Part shown: piece after piece, positions 35,893 to 43,759 of the stretch
How positions within the stretch are numbered: the first letter of the stretch is position 1
Layout: every line of letters starts with the position of its first letter
Source: Proteobacteria bacterium UBA4457
GTDB lineage: Bacteria > Pseudomonadota > Gammaproteobacteria > Ga0077536
Assembly (NCBI GenBank): GCA_002390205.1
Contig: DGOV01000074.1
Coordinates: forward strand, 18,067 to 82,066
DNA length: 64,000 bases
Reading direction: 5' to 3'
Notes under the pieces: model-generated
What the model was told of the DNA's origin: nothing
What the model saw: only the letters and a program-made list of their open reading frames with translations
The model's database searches: none
Program-made: the position numbers and the translations under genes

Positions 35893-35969
35893 TTGCAGTA
35901 ACGAGAGTCCCAATAACGAGACTATTTTGGTGCTGTTTCTGGACTTTCTTAGTCGCAGTTTCAGGACTC
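35893..35969. repeat. Iteron-like repeats upstream of the winged-helix gene
   Basis: Imperfect copies of TTGCAGTAAynrGACT occur at 35893 (TTGCAGTAACGAGAGTC), 35908 (TCCCAATAACGAGACTA) and 35953 (TCGCAGTTTCAGGACTC), with a weaker one near 35931. The same consensus recurs in tandem at 62537-62609. The position between divergent replication and recombination genes suits an origin or an autoregulatory operator. Confidence 0.55.
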
Positions 35970-36072
35970 CTCTTATATCTAATACTTAAAAAGATCCATT
36001 AAGCCTTTGGAACGAATTTCAAGAATCAAAAAAGACCAAGCTAGAGTGGCTTACGCTGAAGGAGGTAGAGCC

Positions 36073-36327
36073 ATGGGGCGGCAAATTCTTTACGACCCAT
36101 TAGCCGAAAGCCGACTCTGGAAAATGGTTGGCAGCTTGAAGCTGTGGCCTAGGTGGTACCTAAAAGCTTTCGCTCGACTCTATGCCGAAGAAAATCCTTC
36201 AGAATATGAACGAATCAGAAAGAGAAAATACCGTCAGCATAAAACGAAAGAGACGGGCCTCAAGAGGCTGAATGAAACCAGGGAACAAGCGATCCAGGAC
36301 TTAGGTCAACCATCTCGCGATCAGTGA
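36073..36327 (+). CDS. Small basic hypothetical protein
   Basis: 84 residues from the ATG with GGAGG 7 bases upstream; a TTG 66 bases earlier is in frame but lacks a ribosome site. Basic and Trp-rich (L-W-P-R-W-Y-L-K-A-F-A-R-L-Y), with K-R-K-Y-R-Q-H-K-T-K. It could bind nucleic acid. It starts the rightward recombination and DNA-metabolism block. Confidence 0.55.
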   Translation: MGRQILYDPLAESRLWKMVGSLKLWPRWYLKAFARLYAEENPSEYERIRKRKYRQHKTKETGLKRLNETREQAIQDLGQPSRDQ

Positions 36328-36329
36328 GC

Positions 36330-36338
36330 TGCTAGACT
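36330..36338 (+). promoter_or_regulatory. Possible extended -10 promoter
   Basis: TGCTAGACT follows the previous stop by two bases and precedes the annealing-protein start by about 30 bases; it fits TGnTAnACT. No -35 box. Confidence 0.4.
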
Positions 36339-36368
36339 GAAAAGGCAAACCTCTAGAAGGAACCGAAA

Positions 36369-37067
36369 TTGGCTGAATTCCCTAATCTCGCTGGAGTGGT
36401 CACAAAAGATCTTGTTGAGTCGATTGGGACAGGTAAGTATTCTGCCAGTTACGTCAACTGGTCAAGAACACATCAACTCCTGCGCCAACACGCTCCTGGC
36501 TGGTCCGTCGAAGTTAAAGAGCATAGTCCGACCGGCGAAATCTTATTCCGTGCCCCAGTGGGAGGTTATTTGCAGCTCAGAGTCAGCCATGTCGATGGCA
36601 CTGTGGGTCCCTGGGTGCCACAAGCTGTTATGGATAATCGCAACAAAGATATCCCTATTGATAGGATTGGAGCTCGAGACATTACGGACACTCACAGGCG
36701 AGGCTCTTGCATGTGCCTGGCTTATTCTTTCGGCCTAGCAGGTGAGTTGTGGGCAAAAATGAAGCTCGAAGCCGGCTGGGGTCTCGACCAAGGAGAAACA
36801 TCTGAACCTCTTAAGTCCTCAACCCAAGGACAACCAAAGTCGCAGCCTGCTCCTATCTCGAATCCTAGCGTCAGTCCAACCTGCACAGAGGAGTCCTTTC
36901 GCGAGGCCCTTCTCTCGAAGGGCGTCAATACAACCGCTATCGATGCATGCGTCGAAATCGTTATCAACAAGCTCAACGGAGATTTCGGACAAGGAATCCG
37001 TCAGGTCGGAACAAAGTCAACAGAAGAGCTTAACGAAAAATACGGATCCCAGCCAAAGACTTGGTGA
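36369..37067 (+). CDS. Single-strand annealing protein (DUF1071/Sak3-like, Rad52 superfamily)
   Basis: 232 residues from a TTG start with AGAAGGA upstream. The core (residues about 25-145) matches my recollection of DUF1071: S-Y-V-N-W early, then W-V-P-Q-A-V-M-D-N-R-N-x-x-I, I-T-D-T-H-R-R-G-S-C-M-C-L-A-Y and F-G-L-A-G-E-L-W. These are phage Rad52-like recombinases that anneal complementary strands. The C-terminal ~90 residues are a linker and a small helical part. Neighbouring SSB, RusA and a nuclease complete a recombination set. Confidence 0.7.
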   Translation: MAEFPNLAGVVTKDLVESIGTGKYSASYVNWSRTHQLLRQHAPGWSVEVKEHSPTGEILFRAPVGGYLQLRVSHVDGTVGPWVPQAVMDNRNKDIPIDRIGARDITDTHRRGSCMCLAYSFGLAGELWAKMKLEAGWGLDQGETSEPLKSSTQGQPKSQPAPISNPSVSPTCTEESFREALLSKGVNTTAIDACVEIVINKLNGDFGQGIRQVGTKSTEELNEKYGSQPKTW

Positions 37068-37141
37068 CATAGAAAGAGCTTGTCAATCGTTGGCCGGCTT
37101 TTTTCGTGGAACCATTATTTGAAGCCAAGAGCAGTATTTTG

Positions 37142-37150
37142 TGGTATTAT
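37142..37150 (+). promoter_or_regulatory. Extended -10 promoter of the first sigma factor gene
   Basis: TGGTATTAT (TG-n-TATTAT) lies 28 bases before the chosen ATG and is one of the best -10 matches in the window. Confidence 0.55.
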
Positions 37151-37177
37151 TTATCTGTACCTTCGAAAGGAACCGCA

Positions 37178-37990
37178 ATGGCTGACTCGTCCTCATCAGG
37201 CTCCATCGCCACCTGGCTCGATGGAGCTGGTCGTCGCAAAACTCGAAACAAAAGCGATACTTTGGAAATTTGCGCTAGAATGTCCAAGCTTAAGCCCGGG
37301 AGCAAGCTTTACGTTAAATATCTAAACAAAGCTTGTGAAATGAATCTTTTACTAGTAGCCAATGCCGTACGTCTTTTTATCCGCAAAAGATCGTCAGTGA
37401 ATTGGCGCGACACCCATACAGAGGACCTTCTTCAACAAGGATATTTTGGGCTAAGACGCGCTGTCGAAAAATTCGATCCGAGCTTGGGATATGCTTTCAG
37501 TACTTACGCTATGCCGTGGATCCGACAAGCAATTAGCCGTTACCATAACAGCAAAGCTTCTATGATCTACATCCCAGAAGGCGTCTCTCAGCAGGTTTTT
37601 TATATTGCCAAGCACGGCAAGAAGAAGATAAACGGATCAGGATTGGCCACCAATGATCGTTTGCTAGATGCGGCTCGTTACGCTATGAGGCCTCTTTGTC
37701 TTGATGCTCCTTGTGATAGAAAAGAGAACTCACGGCCTTTGCACGAAACTGTTCCCTACGTTACCCCCGAGCCAACTTACACTGAAGAAGAACCAAACTG
37801 GGCTACTCAGATGCTTGGTGAGGCTATTGACACCGCAGGGTTGAGCGGCCTGGAAGCCAGCTTAATTCGTTCCTACGCCCACGCCGGTCGCATTTCTTCC
37901 GCGGCTCGTAGTTGTGGATTGTCAGAGCACAAGGCTAGGCCAATTATCCGAAATGCTGTCGAAAAGATTAAAGCTGCTCACCATTCGTGA
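37178..37990 (+). CDS. Sigma-70 family sigma factor
   Basis: 270 residues from the ATG with AAAGGA upstream, rather than the earlier in-frame ATG that would precede the promoter. Residues about 78-125 are sigma region 2: D-L-L-Q-Q-G-Y-F-G-L, F-D-P-x-x-G-Y-A-F-S-T-Y-A and W-I-R-Q-A-I-S-R-Y, the core-binding and -10-recognising helices. The C-terminal ~50 residues resemble region 4. Region 3 looks unusual. It probably redirects host RNA polymerase to phage promoters; the many -10-like boxes without -35 boxes fit a region-2-driven factor. Confidence 0.8.
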   Translation: MADSSSSGSIATWLDGAGRRKTRNKSDTLEICARMSKLKPGSKLYVKYLNKACEMNLLLVANAVRLFIRKRSSVNWRDTHTEDLLQQGYFGLRRAVEKFDPSLGYAFSTYAMPWIRQAISRYHNSKASMIYIPEGVSQQVFYIAKHGKKKINGSGLATNDRLLDAARYAMRPLCLDAPCDRKENSRPLHETVPYVTPEPTYTEEEPNWATQMLGEAIDTAGLSGLEASLIRSYAHAGRISSAARSCGLSEHKARPIIRNAVEKIKAAHHS

Positions 37991-37996
37991 TACACT
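37988..37996 (+). promoter_or_regulatory. Extended -10 promoter overlapping the sigma gene stop
   Basis: TGATACACT begins with the TGA stop of the sigma factor gene and lies about 30 bases before ssb. Confidence 0.5.
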
Positions 37997-38027
37997 GGAA
38001 CCAACCCAACCTTATTGAGGAAACGAA

Positions 38028-38402
38028 ATGACATCAGTCTCCCTGGCAGGAAAAGTAACAGGGAAGGAAGAAGAGCCTCCCGTTACTGTTCGCGAATTTG
38101 GGAATGGAGGCAAAATCGCAAGGTTCTCTGTGCTTGACAATGAGTATTTTTACGTCAAACAGACAGATGACCGCAAGCTTCAATTCTATACTGTCGAGGT
38201 ATCCGGAAAACAAGCTGAAATTGTAGCTGAGCGATTAGCCCGAGGAGATCAAGTTGGTGTTCATGGCCAGCTTATACAGCGAGACTGGAATGGCAAAACC
38301 TTTCTTGACGTTAAAAACGCTCGAATCACATTCCTTACACCTCGACCAGAAGCAGACGTAACGCCTGGTTCTGTTGCTGATGAAGATTCTGCTTTGTTTT
38401 GA
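38028..38402 (+). CDS. ssb: Single-stranded DNA-binding protein
   Basis: 124 residues with an OB-fold layout: V-S-L-A-G-K-V-T-G-K at the start, F-G-N-G-G-K-I-A-R-F-S-V-L, then F-Y-T-V-E-V-S-G-K-Q-A-E-I-V and G-D-Q-V-G-V-H-G-Q-L. It ends in an acidic tip, D-E-D-S-A-L-F, the usual SSB partner-binding tail. It should coat single strands during replication and annealing. It has its own promoter-like box and is followed by a terminator. Confidence 0.85.
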   Translation: MTSVSLAGKVTGKEEEPPVTVREFGNGGKIARFSVLDNEYFYVKQTDDRKLQFYTVEVSGKQAEIVAERLARGDQVGVHGQLIQRDWNGKTFLDVKNARITFLTPRPEADVTPGSVADEDSALF

Positions 38403-38465
38403 TAGGTAGCCTAGTCTGGCTACCCCTTATTTATCGTCTCCGCGACGCTTAATAAAAACTACATC

Positions 38466-38494
38466 CCTACTGGCAAAAACCAGTAGGTTTTTTT
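38466..38494 (+). terminator. Rho-independent terminator after ssb
   Basis: CCTACTGG, loop CAAAAA, CCAGTAGG form an 8-bp stem followed by seven T. Confidence 0.9.
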
Positions 38495-38495
38495 G

Positions 38496-38504
38496 TGCTA
38501 AAAT
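38496..38504 (+). promoter_or_regulatory. Extended -10 promoter directly after the terminator
   Basis: TGCTAAAAT (TG-n-TAAAAT) starts two bases after the ssb terminator and 31 bases before the next ATG, so termination and re-initiation are packed back to back. Confidence 0.5.
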
Positions 38505-38526
38505 AGTCATTCCAAGAGGTAGTACC

Positions 38527-38955
38527 ATGAATCACAGCTTTAATTTCTCTATAGAAGAGTCGGAGGTTTGCCCAGGGACCGTGGGCCTTTTAATAGAAGA
38601 TCAGCCTAAGCTTACGACAGCGCATGTCCGCCCCTTCGTTTGGTCCATCCTTTTGTTTCGCGGTGGCGTTCATAGCTGGGAAGTGGTCAGTGTTTTAAGT
38701 AGCGTGTGCAGCGTAGAAGATATGAAGATTAATGATGAAGATGATGACGACAGGAATTGGGCCGAAATTTGTGTTGATAACGTTTTAGCCGAAATGGTCA
38801 TCGAAGGCTTGCTTGAGTACAACCAAGAAAAAGATATCTGGGTTTTGCGTTATACTCCAAAAGCAGTACCTGTTGTAATAAAAGCTGTCTCAGGTGTTAA
38901 TGGATCGATACCAAAGCATTTCATCCTAGAAATGAGTAAGGGAGGCTTCAATTGA
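38527..38955 (+). CDS. Hypothetical acidic protein
   Basis: 142 residues, AAGAGGT upstream. It has an acidic centre (N-D-E-D-D-D-D) and a helical W-A-E-I-C-V-D-N-V-L-A-E-M-V-I-E-G-L-L stretch that could be part of a small winged helix. No recognised family. It shares the 38.5 kb promoter with the next genes. Confidence 0.5.
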   Translation: MNHSFNFSIEESEVCPGTVGLLIEDQPKLTTAHVRPFVWSILLFRGGVHSWEVVSVLSSVCSVEDMKINDEDDDDRNWAEICVDNVLAEMVIEGLLEYNQEKDIWVLRYTPKAVPVVIKAVSGVNGSIPKHFILEMSKGGFN

Positions 38956-38977
38956 AGCCAACAGAGGAAGCGTTTTA

Positions 38978-39244
38978 ATGGGACGTCTAAACAAAGAGAC
39001 TGGAGAGTTTAAACCAAAGCCTTCAGTCAATAGTCGAACAGTTTTCATGCAACAACGACCTCAGCCACTTAGGTCTTGCGCCAAGGGCACAGATGTCTAC
39101 GTGCGAATGGGAGCTGGTTGGTCTAAAGGTACTGTGTTAAGCTGGTCAAGGAGATCTATCTGCTGCTATTGCCCTCAACTAAAAAAACAAGTTAGCGTTT
39201 ACGACAACCGATCAATTCGCCTACCTGGCGACCCTAAATTCTAA
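38978..39244 (+). CDS. Small basic hypothetical protein
   Basis: 88 residues, basic. The segment V-Y-V-R-M-G-A-G-W-S-K-G-T-V-L-S-W-S-R-R resembles a small SH3-like barrel, and three Cys cluster in S-I-C-C-Y-C-P. No known family. It is in the DNA-metabolism operon. Confidence 0.5.
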   Translation: MGRLNKETGEFKPKPSVNSRTVFMQQRPQPLRSCAKGTDVYVRMGAGWSKGTVLSWSRRSICCYCPQLKKQVSVYDNRSIRLPGDPKF

Positions 39245-39258
39245 AAGGACTGCATTGC

Positions 39259-39897
39259 ATGAACACACAAAACGAAATCTGCAAAGTTTGCGACGAGATC
39301 AAGGCGCTCCTGCTTGAGAAAAACCTTAAGTATGGTGACTCTGCTATCAATCCTCAGAGGGTTTTCAGTAGAGCTAGCTCTGTCGAGCAATTGAACGTCA
39401 GGATTGACGATAAGCTGTCCCGCATCAAGGAGTCAGGTACGATAAGCGTAGACGAAGACACCTTGCAAGACCTAATAGGATATCTAGTGCTTTTGAGGAT
39501 TGCTACGTCACAGAGAGAAAAGCTAATCCCTTTTGCCACTACTTACGAAGATTTCCTTGAGGATCGGATTCTGTCCGCTATGGTGGATGATGATTTTGTT
39601 GATGGACATTCTTGGGATTATGATTGGACGTCTGACGAGGACATCGAGACACCTTGGGATACACTCTCGCCTAATGAGAATCCTCCTGAAGGGCGTTCAA
39701 CCTTTAGCAAGGACAAATCCCCATGGGACCCCAATCTAGGTCCTACGGAGCCTCTATTAGAGGACTCAGAAGTGTCTGAAGCTATCGATCTAAAGCCTCT
39801 AAGCTTTTACACTGAAAACGAAATAGTCTCTATCATCGCTAAAGGAGAATCCGTAATTGGTATCAAAAAAGACGGTTCAACTTTTCTTCTTAATTAA
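39259..39897 (+). CDS. Nmad1/DUF1599-like protein with acidic C-terminal half
   Basis: 212 residues. The N-terminal ~90 residues have the pattern K-N-L-K-Y-G-D-S-A ... L-N-V-R-I-D-D-K-L-S-R-I ... D-E-D-x-L-Q-D-L-I-G-Y-L-V-L-L. I associate this with DUF1599-type (nucleotide-modification-associated) phage proteins, an all-helical fold related to MazG/dUTPase-like enzymes. The C-terminal half is acidic and Pro-rich without a recognised domain. A nucleotide-pool role is inferred. Its stop abuts the next ATG. Confidence 0.5.
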   Translation: MNTQNEICKVCDEIKALLLEKNLKYGDSAINPQRVFSRASSVEQLNVRIDDKLSRIKESGTISVDEDTLQDLIGYLVLLRIATSQREKLIPFATTYEDFLEDRILSAMVDDDFVDGHSWDYDWTSDEDIETPWDTLSPNENPPEGRSTFSKDKSPWDPNLGPTEPLLEDSEVSEAIDLKPLSFYTENEIVSIIAKGESVIGIKKDGSTFLLN

Positions 39898-40290
39898 ATG
39901 ACGAAACCTTTAGCAGAAATTGCTATTCAAATGCCTCTTTTCTCGAAGGCTCGACCAAGAGTCACCTCAAGAGGAACCTTCATGCCAAAGGAGTACAAGC
40001 AAAAGCAAAAAGAAATGCGTCGTCAGATTCAAGAGCAGTATTCTGGCGAGCCCTTCTCGGGACCCTTGAAGCTTGAAATTGAATTAAGAGGTGAAGGCCG
40101 TGGAGACATCGACAATATGATTGGAGCTTTTTTCGATACAGCGAATAAGATTTTGTGGACTGACGATCGAGTCTCAATAATTCCTGAAGTTTGTGTCTCG
40201 TGGTCAAGAGCTAAAAAGAATGAATCTTCATGGCTTATTAAGATTTACGAATCCAACGATAAAGATATATACAGATTGCCCTTGTCCTGA
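39898..40290 (+). CDS. rusA: RusA-family Holliday junction resolvase
   Basis: 130 residues, the usual RusA length. Acidic residues sit where RusA needs them: Asp70 and Asp72 in R-G-D-I-D-N-M and Asp89/Asp90 in W-T-D-D-R-V, with an F-F-D-T-A-N-K-I-L helix between. It cuts four-way junctions during phage recombination or before packaging. It begins immediately after the previous stop and its own stop lies inside the next promoter motif. Confidence 0.8.
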   Translation: MTKPLAEIAIQMPLFSKARPRVTSRGTFMPKEYKQKQKEMRRQIQEQYSGEPFSGPLKLEIELRGEGRGDIDNMIGAFFDTANKILWTDDRVSIIPEVCVSWSRAKKNESSWLIKIYESNDKDIYRLPLS

Positions 40291-40296
40291 TACACT
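40288..40296 (+). promoter_or_regulatory. Extended -10 promoter overlapping the rusA stop
   Basis: TGATACACT begins with the TGA stop of rusA, identical to the box after the sigma gene, about 22 bases before the nuclease gene. Confidence 0.5.
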
Positions 40297-40318
40297 GAAA
40301 AGGGTCAGAGCATAACCT

Positions 40319-41158
40319 ATGGCAGAAGTCGTCTACAATCAAAACGAGTTTGACTATCGCCGAGAAGAAGGCGTGAATCAGTCTAGTCTCAAAAAAATCC
40401 TAGACAGCCCGGCACATTTCCAAGCCGCCTTGAAGTCTCGAATAATCCCTACTCCTGCGATGGAGATGGGAACGGCTCTTCACTGTTTATCTCTTGACGG
40501 AGAAGACGCTTTCAATGCTCAATACATAAAGAAGCCTGATGGCATAAAGCTAAACACCAAAGAAGGCAGGGAATGGAAAGAAGGGGTGGGCCGCAAGAAA
40601 ATTCTTGCAGTAGGGGGCAAAGATGATCCGTGGGGGAGCGTCCAAGGGATGGCTAGTTCTCTTTCTCGTCTTGAGTACTACAACAACACTGGTCCTGAAT
40701 ATATCAAGCGGAATGAGGTGTCGATTTACTGGGAATGGGAAGGTGTCAAGTGTAAAGCTCGCCTAGATAGCGTACTAGTAGACGAAGGCATTGTTATCGA
40801 CCTAAAGACTACCGACAGTGTAGACGTTGACCTGTTTACTAAAAAAGTCTTGGGGCTTGGATACGACTTTCAGGCTGCTTACTATGCCAAAGCAGCTCAA
40901 ATGGCTTACGGAAGATCATTCAAGTTTATTTTCGCTTGCATAGAGCGGAGAGATCCCTTTTCTGTTGACCTGTTCGAGGTGGACGAGGAGATGATGGCAG
41001 AGGCTACTGCAAAATGCATAGCTGCGTTGCGCCTTTACAAGACTTGCTCCTCTTTGGGAAATTGGTCCAATAGAGAGCCCAGGATGTACAGTCTTTCCTA
41101 TCCTTCCTGGTACAAGCCTTACGGCTCACAGGAAGAACCTGTAGAAGACGTGTTTTAA
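40319..41158 (+). CDS. PD-(D/E)XK exonuclease (RecE/YqaJ-like)
   Basis: 279 residues. The motifs of this fold are in order: M-G-T-A-L-H with His55, Glu133, Asp150 in A-R-L-D-S, Asp161-Leu-Lys163 in V-I-D-L-K-T-T, and Gln185 in Y-D-F-Q-A-A-Y-Y. Phage enzymes of this type resect double-strand ends to feed an annealing protein such as the Sak3-like one encoded 4 kb upstream. Length is normal and no residue is missing. Confidence 0.75.
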   Translation: MAEVVYNQNEFDYRREEGVNQSSLKKILDSPAHFQAALKSRIIPTPAMEMGTALHCLSLDGEDAFNAQYIKKPDGIKLNTKEGREWKEGVGRKKILAVGGKDDPWGSVQGMASSLSRLEYYNNTGPEYIKRNEVSIYWEWEGVKCKARLDSVLVDEGIVIDLKTTDSVDVDLFTKKVLGLGYDFQAAYYAKAAQMAYGRSFKFIFACIERRDPFSVDLFEVDEEMMAEATAKCIAALRLYKTCSSLGNWSNREPRMYSLSYPSWYKPYGSQEEPVEDVF

Positions 41159-41170
41159 TTAAGATGCTAG

Positions 41171-41179
41171 TGCTAAAAT
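41171..41179 (+). promoter_or_regulatory. Extended -10 promoter of thyX
   Basis: TGCTAAAAT, identical to the box at 38496, lies 22 bases before the thyX start codon. Confidence 0.45.
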
Positions 41180-41201
41180 CAAAATCATCATTCCTGGATT
41201 C

Positions 41202-41930
41202 ATGAACGCAGAGACTCATTCCGTCAAGCTGATCAGCGTGTCACGCCTTGCTGATCACGATTTAATCGACCTTTTAGAGAACGCTCGATGTCATTACAAA
41301 GAAGACGTTGAAGAGCTAGCTGAGTCCGAGTTCATTACAACCTATTGTGCTCGTGTCTCTAATCCTAAAAATCAAGAAAACACGAAAACAGCTCCTCGGC
41401 TCTTGCGTTATCTGATGAAGCACAAACATTGGTCGCCTTTTGAAATGGCTAATATGGTTGTGGAAATCGATACGACTAGGGCAATTGCAGCTCAGATATT
41501 GCGTCACAGGAGCTTTTCATTCCAAGAATTCAGTCAGCGTTACAGCGATGTCTCTGACTTGCCATCCATAGGACTTCCTCTTCTCCGCACTCAAGACGCA
41601 AAGAACAAACAAGCAAGTCACGATGATTTGTCCCCAGAGCTGAAAGCTCGCTATGAAGGATACATTCAAGATCTTTATGCTGGAGCGACGGATCTTTATC
41701 ACAACATGCTTAGCAATGGTGTCGCAAAAGAATGTGCAAGATCAATCCTACCTCTTGGCACGCCTACTCGATTGCTAATGAATGGAACACTCCGCAGTTG
41801 GCTGCATTTTATACAAATCAGAAGCGGAGAGGAGACTCAATTGGAACATCGGATGATAGCTTTAGAGATTAAGGAAATCTTTAGAAAAGAGTTTCCAGTG
41901 ATATATGAGGCAGCTTTTCCGGTATACTGA
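41202..41930 (+). CDS. thyX: Flavin-dependent thymidylate synthase ThyX
   Basis: 242 residues. The ThyX signature R-H-R-x7-S is present as Arg101-His-Arg to Ser111 (R-H-R-S-F-S-F-Q-E-F-S), followed by Q-R-Y-S. The C-terminal part has L-P-L-G-T-P-T-R and L-R-S-W-L-H-F-I-Q-I-R, which line the dUMP and FAD site. It makes dTMP from dUMP with FAD and methylene-tetrahydrofolate. It links with Dcd and NrdJ at 52-55 kb to supply dTTP. ThyX is typical of cyanophages. Confidence 0.9.
   Translation: MNAETHSVKLISVSRLADHDLIDLLENARCHYKEDVEELAESEFITTYCARVSNPKNQENTKTAPRLLRYLMKHKHWSPFEMANMVVEIDTTRAIAAQILRHRSFSFQEFSQRYSDVSDLPSIGLPLLRTQDAKNKQASHDDLSPELKARYEGYIQDLYAGATDLYHNMLSNGVAKECARSILPLGTPTRLLMNGTLRSWLHFIQIRSGEETQLEHRMIALEIKEIFRKEFPVIYEAAFPVY
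41921..41928 (+). promoter_or_regulatory. Possible -10 box at the thyX stop
   Basis: GGTATACT overlaps the final thyX codons and its T starts the TGA stop. It precedes the outer-membrane-like gene by about 68 bases, so a further start site may exist downstream. Confidence 0.4.
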
Positions 41931-41995
41931 TTACTGGGTGTTTCGTAATCAACACTTTGCGACTTCACTCTTGACGTTCTTTTCTTGAAAATTAC

Positions 41996-42352
41996 ATGAA
42001 ATCGATTATCGCTGCAAGCGCTCTTCTCGCTTCTGGCTCAGCTGCTCTTGCCGGCCCTTATGTTAGAGGGGAGGTAGAATTTAGAGGTATTGACAACGAT
42101 TATGGCAGTACAAAGACCCAGGCTCGTGTAGGCTACGAATACGACAAATCGAGCAAAGTGGCTCCTTACGTTGAGATCGGTGGAGGTGTCATTGCGCCTG
42201 ACAGAGAAAGTAGCCAAGGTCTTTTTGCTGTTGAAACCGGTCTAAAAGTAAACTTGACAGACAAGCTTACTGCCAAGGCTTCTGCTGAAAATCTACGCTA
42301 TGATGACAGCAATAGGTGGAAGGTGAAACTCGGGGCTAAATACGCATTTTAA
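41996..42352 (+). CDS. Small outer-membrane beta-barrel-like protein
   Basis: 118 residues. A clear signal peptide (K-S-I-I-A-A-S-A-L-L-A-S-G-S-A-A-L-A, cut after A-L-A) is followed by alternating amphipathic strands ending in K-Y-A-F, the aromatic C-terminal residue typical of outer-membrane barrels. It seems too short for a large pore and may form an 8-strand-like barrel. It sits just before psbA, so it may be co-expressed with the photosynthesis genes and alter the host envelope. No enzyme motif. Confidence 0.6.
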   Translation: MKSIIAASALLASGSAALAGPYVRGEVEFRGIDNDYGSTKTQARVGYEYDKSSKVAPYVEIGGGVIAPDRESSQGLFAVETGLKVNLTDKLTAKASAENLRYDDSNRWKVKLGAKYAF

Positions 42353-42353
42353 A

Positions 42354-42393
42354 AGCTGAATAGATCAAGGCGGGTGCAATTCCCGCTACAGCT
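42354..42393 (+). ncRNA. Candidate PhotoRC-type RNA motif in the psbA leader
   Basis: An outer AGCTG-CAGCT stem encloses GCGGG, a seven-base loop TGCAATT and CCCGC. The position (between the upstream gene and psbA) and the loop sequence resemble the PhotoRC-II motif reported upstream of psbA in marine phage sequences, recalled from memory. It also looks like a tRNA T-arm, but no full tRNA can be folded around it. A role in psbA expression is inferred. Confidence 0.55.
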
Positions 42394-42459
42394 ATTAGAC
42401 AGCCAAGTCTTAAAACTGGTCTTATTTAATCGCTTCAAAAAACATGCATTTTTACTCTC

Positions 42460-43539
42460 ATGATCGCTTCATCTCAGTTACAACAACAAAAGGCAGGCTG
42501 GCAGCAGTTCTGTGAGTGGGTCACCTCCACTAACAATCGTCTTTATGTCGGTTGGTTCGGTGTGTTGATGATCCCCACACTGCTTGCCGCTACCACTTGC
42601 TTCATCGTTGCTTTTATCGCCGCACCTCCGGTTGATATCGACGGCATCCGCGAACCTGTTGCAGGAGCTTTACTCTATGGAAACAACATCATCTCAGGTG
42701 CGGTCGTACCTAGCAGCAATGCAATTGGTCTACATCTCTACCCCATCTGGGAGGCAGCAAGCCTCGATGAGTGGCTCTACAACGGGGGACCTTTCCAGCT
42801 TATTGTCTTCCATTTCCTTATCGGTATCTGGTCTTACATGGGACGAGAATGGGAACTTAGTTATCGACTAGGTATGCGCCCTTGGATCTGTGTCGCTTAT
42901 TCAGCGCCAGTGGCTGCAGCTTCTGCAGTATTTCTCGTCTATCCCTTCGGGCAAGGTTCATTCTCTGATGCAATGCCACTCGGAATCAGCGGAACATTCA
43001 ACTACATGCTTGTTTTCCAAGCAGAGCATAATATCCTCATGCACCCGTTTCATATGCTGGGTGTCGCCGGTATCTTTGGCGGTAGTCTTTTTTCTGCTAT
43101 GCACGGAAGCTTGGTTACAAGCTCACTCGTTCGCGAGACAACCGAAACAGTATCTCAAAACTATGGCTACAAGTTTGGCCAAGAGGAAGAAACGTATAAC
43201 ATTGTGGCTGCTCATGGCTACTTTGGTCGCCTTATCTTTCAGTACGCTTCCTTTAATAATAGCCGTAGCCTGCACTTCTTTCTCGCTGCCTGGCCTGTGG
43301 TTGGTATCTGGTTTACTGCTTTAGGTGTCAGTACAATGGCCTTTAATCTCAATGGATTCAACTTCAACCAATCGATCGTCGGCTCTCAAGGACGTGTCAT
43401 CAACACCTGGGCGGACGTCCTTAACCGAGCAGGACTCGGAATGGAGGTCATGCACGAAAGGAATGCACACAACTTCCCACTCGATCTTGCGTCATCTAGC
43501 ACCACACCTGTGGCCTTAACCGCGCCTTTAATCGGATGA
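42460..43539 (+). CDS. psbA: Photosystem II D1 protein
   Basis: 359 residues, full-length D1. Glu130 in S-Y-M-G-R-E is the residue found in high-light cyanobacterial forms. The C-terminus has H-E-R-N-A-H-N-F-P-L-D-L-A followed by a cleavable tail, keeping His332, Glu333, Asp342 and the Ala344 cut site. It replaces photodamaged host D1 in the thylakoid and keeps photosynthesis going during infection. It overlaps hli by four bases and is preceded by a structured leader. Confidence 0.98.
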   Translation: MIASSQLQQQKAGWQQFCEWVTSTNNRLYVGWFGVLMIPTLLAATTCFIVAFIAAPPVDIDGIREPVAGALLYGNNIISGAVVPSSNAIGLHLYPIWEAASLDEWLYNGGPFQLIVFHFLIGIWSYMGREWELSYRLGMRPWICVAYSAPVAAASAVFLVYPFGQGSFSDAMPLGISGTFNYMLVFQAEHNILMHPFHMLGVAGIFGGSLFSAMHGSLVTSSLVRETTETVSQNYGYKFGQEEETYNIVAAHGYFGRLIFQYASFNNSRSLHFFLAAWPVVGIWFTALGVSTMAFNLNGFNFNQSIVGSQGRVINTWADVLNRAGLGMEVMHERNAHNFPLDLASSSTTPVALTAPLIG

Positions 43540-43754
43540 CTATTGTCAAAGAAGATGGTGGAAGGTTAAACACTTACGCTGTCGAACCTATCATGTATTA
43601 TGACCAAGCAACCAAGGACGAACTTATGAGCGACAACTACGAAAGCCACAACACCAAAGCAGAACGCCTTAACGGTCGACTAGCTATGCTGGGATTCATT
43701 GCAGCCATCGGAGCTTATGCCCTCACTGGCCAAATTATTCCAGGAGTCTTCTAA
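43536..43754 (+). CDS. hli: High-light-inducible protein
   Basis: 72 residues, overlapping the psbA stop (ATGA), so translation is probably coupled. The C-terminal ~30 residues are the chlorophyll-binding helix A-E-R-L-N-G-R-L-A-M-L-G-F followed by I-G-A-Y-A-L-T-G-Q-I-I-P-G, with the E-x2-N-G-R-x-A-M motif. The N-terminal ~42 residues are longer than in many phage Hli proteins. It protects photosystem II by binding free pigment and dissipating light energy. Confidence 0.92.
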   Translation: MTIVKEDGGRLNTYAVEPIMYYDQATKDELMSDNYESHNTKAERLNGRLAMLGFIAAIGAYALTGQIIPGVF

Positions 43755-43759
43755 GGCAT

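Noticed and set aside
42361..42400. Possible tRNA, because GCGGG-TGCAATT-CCCGC looks like a T-arm
   Set aside because: No anticodon or D arm can be folded upstream, which is coding sequence. A psbA leader element is the better explanation.
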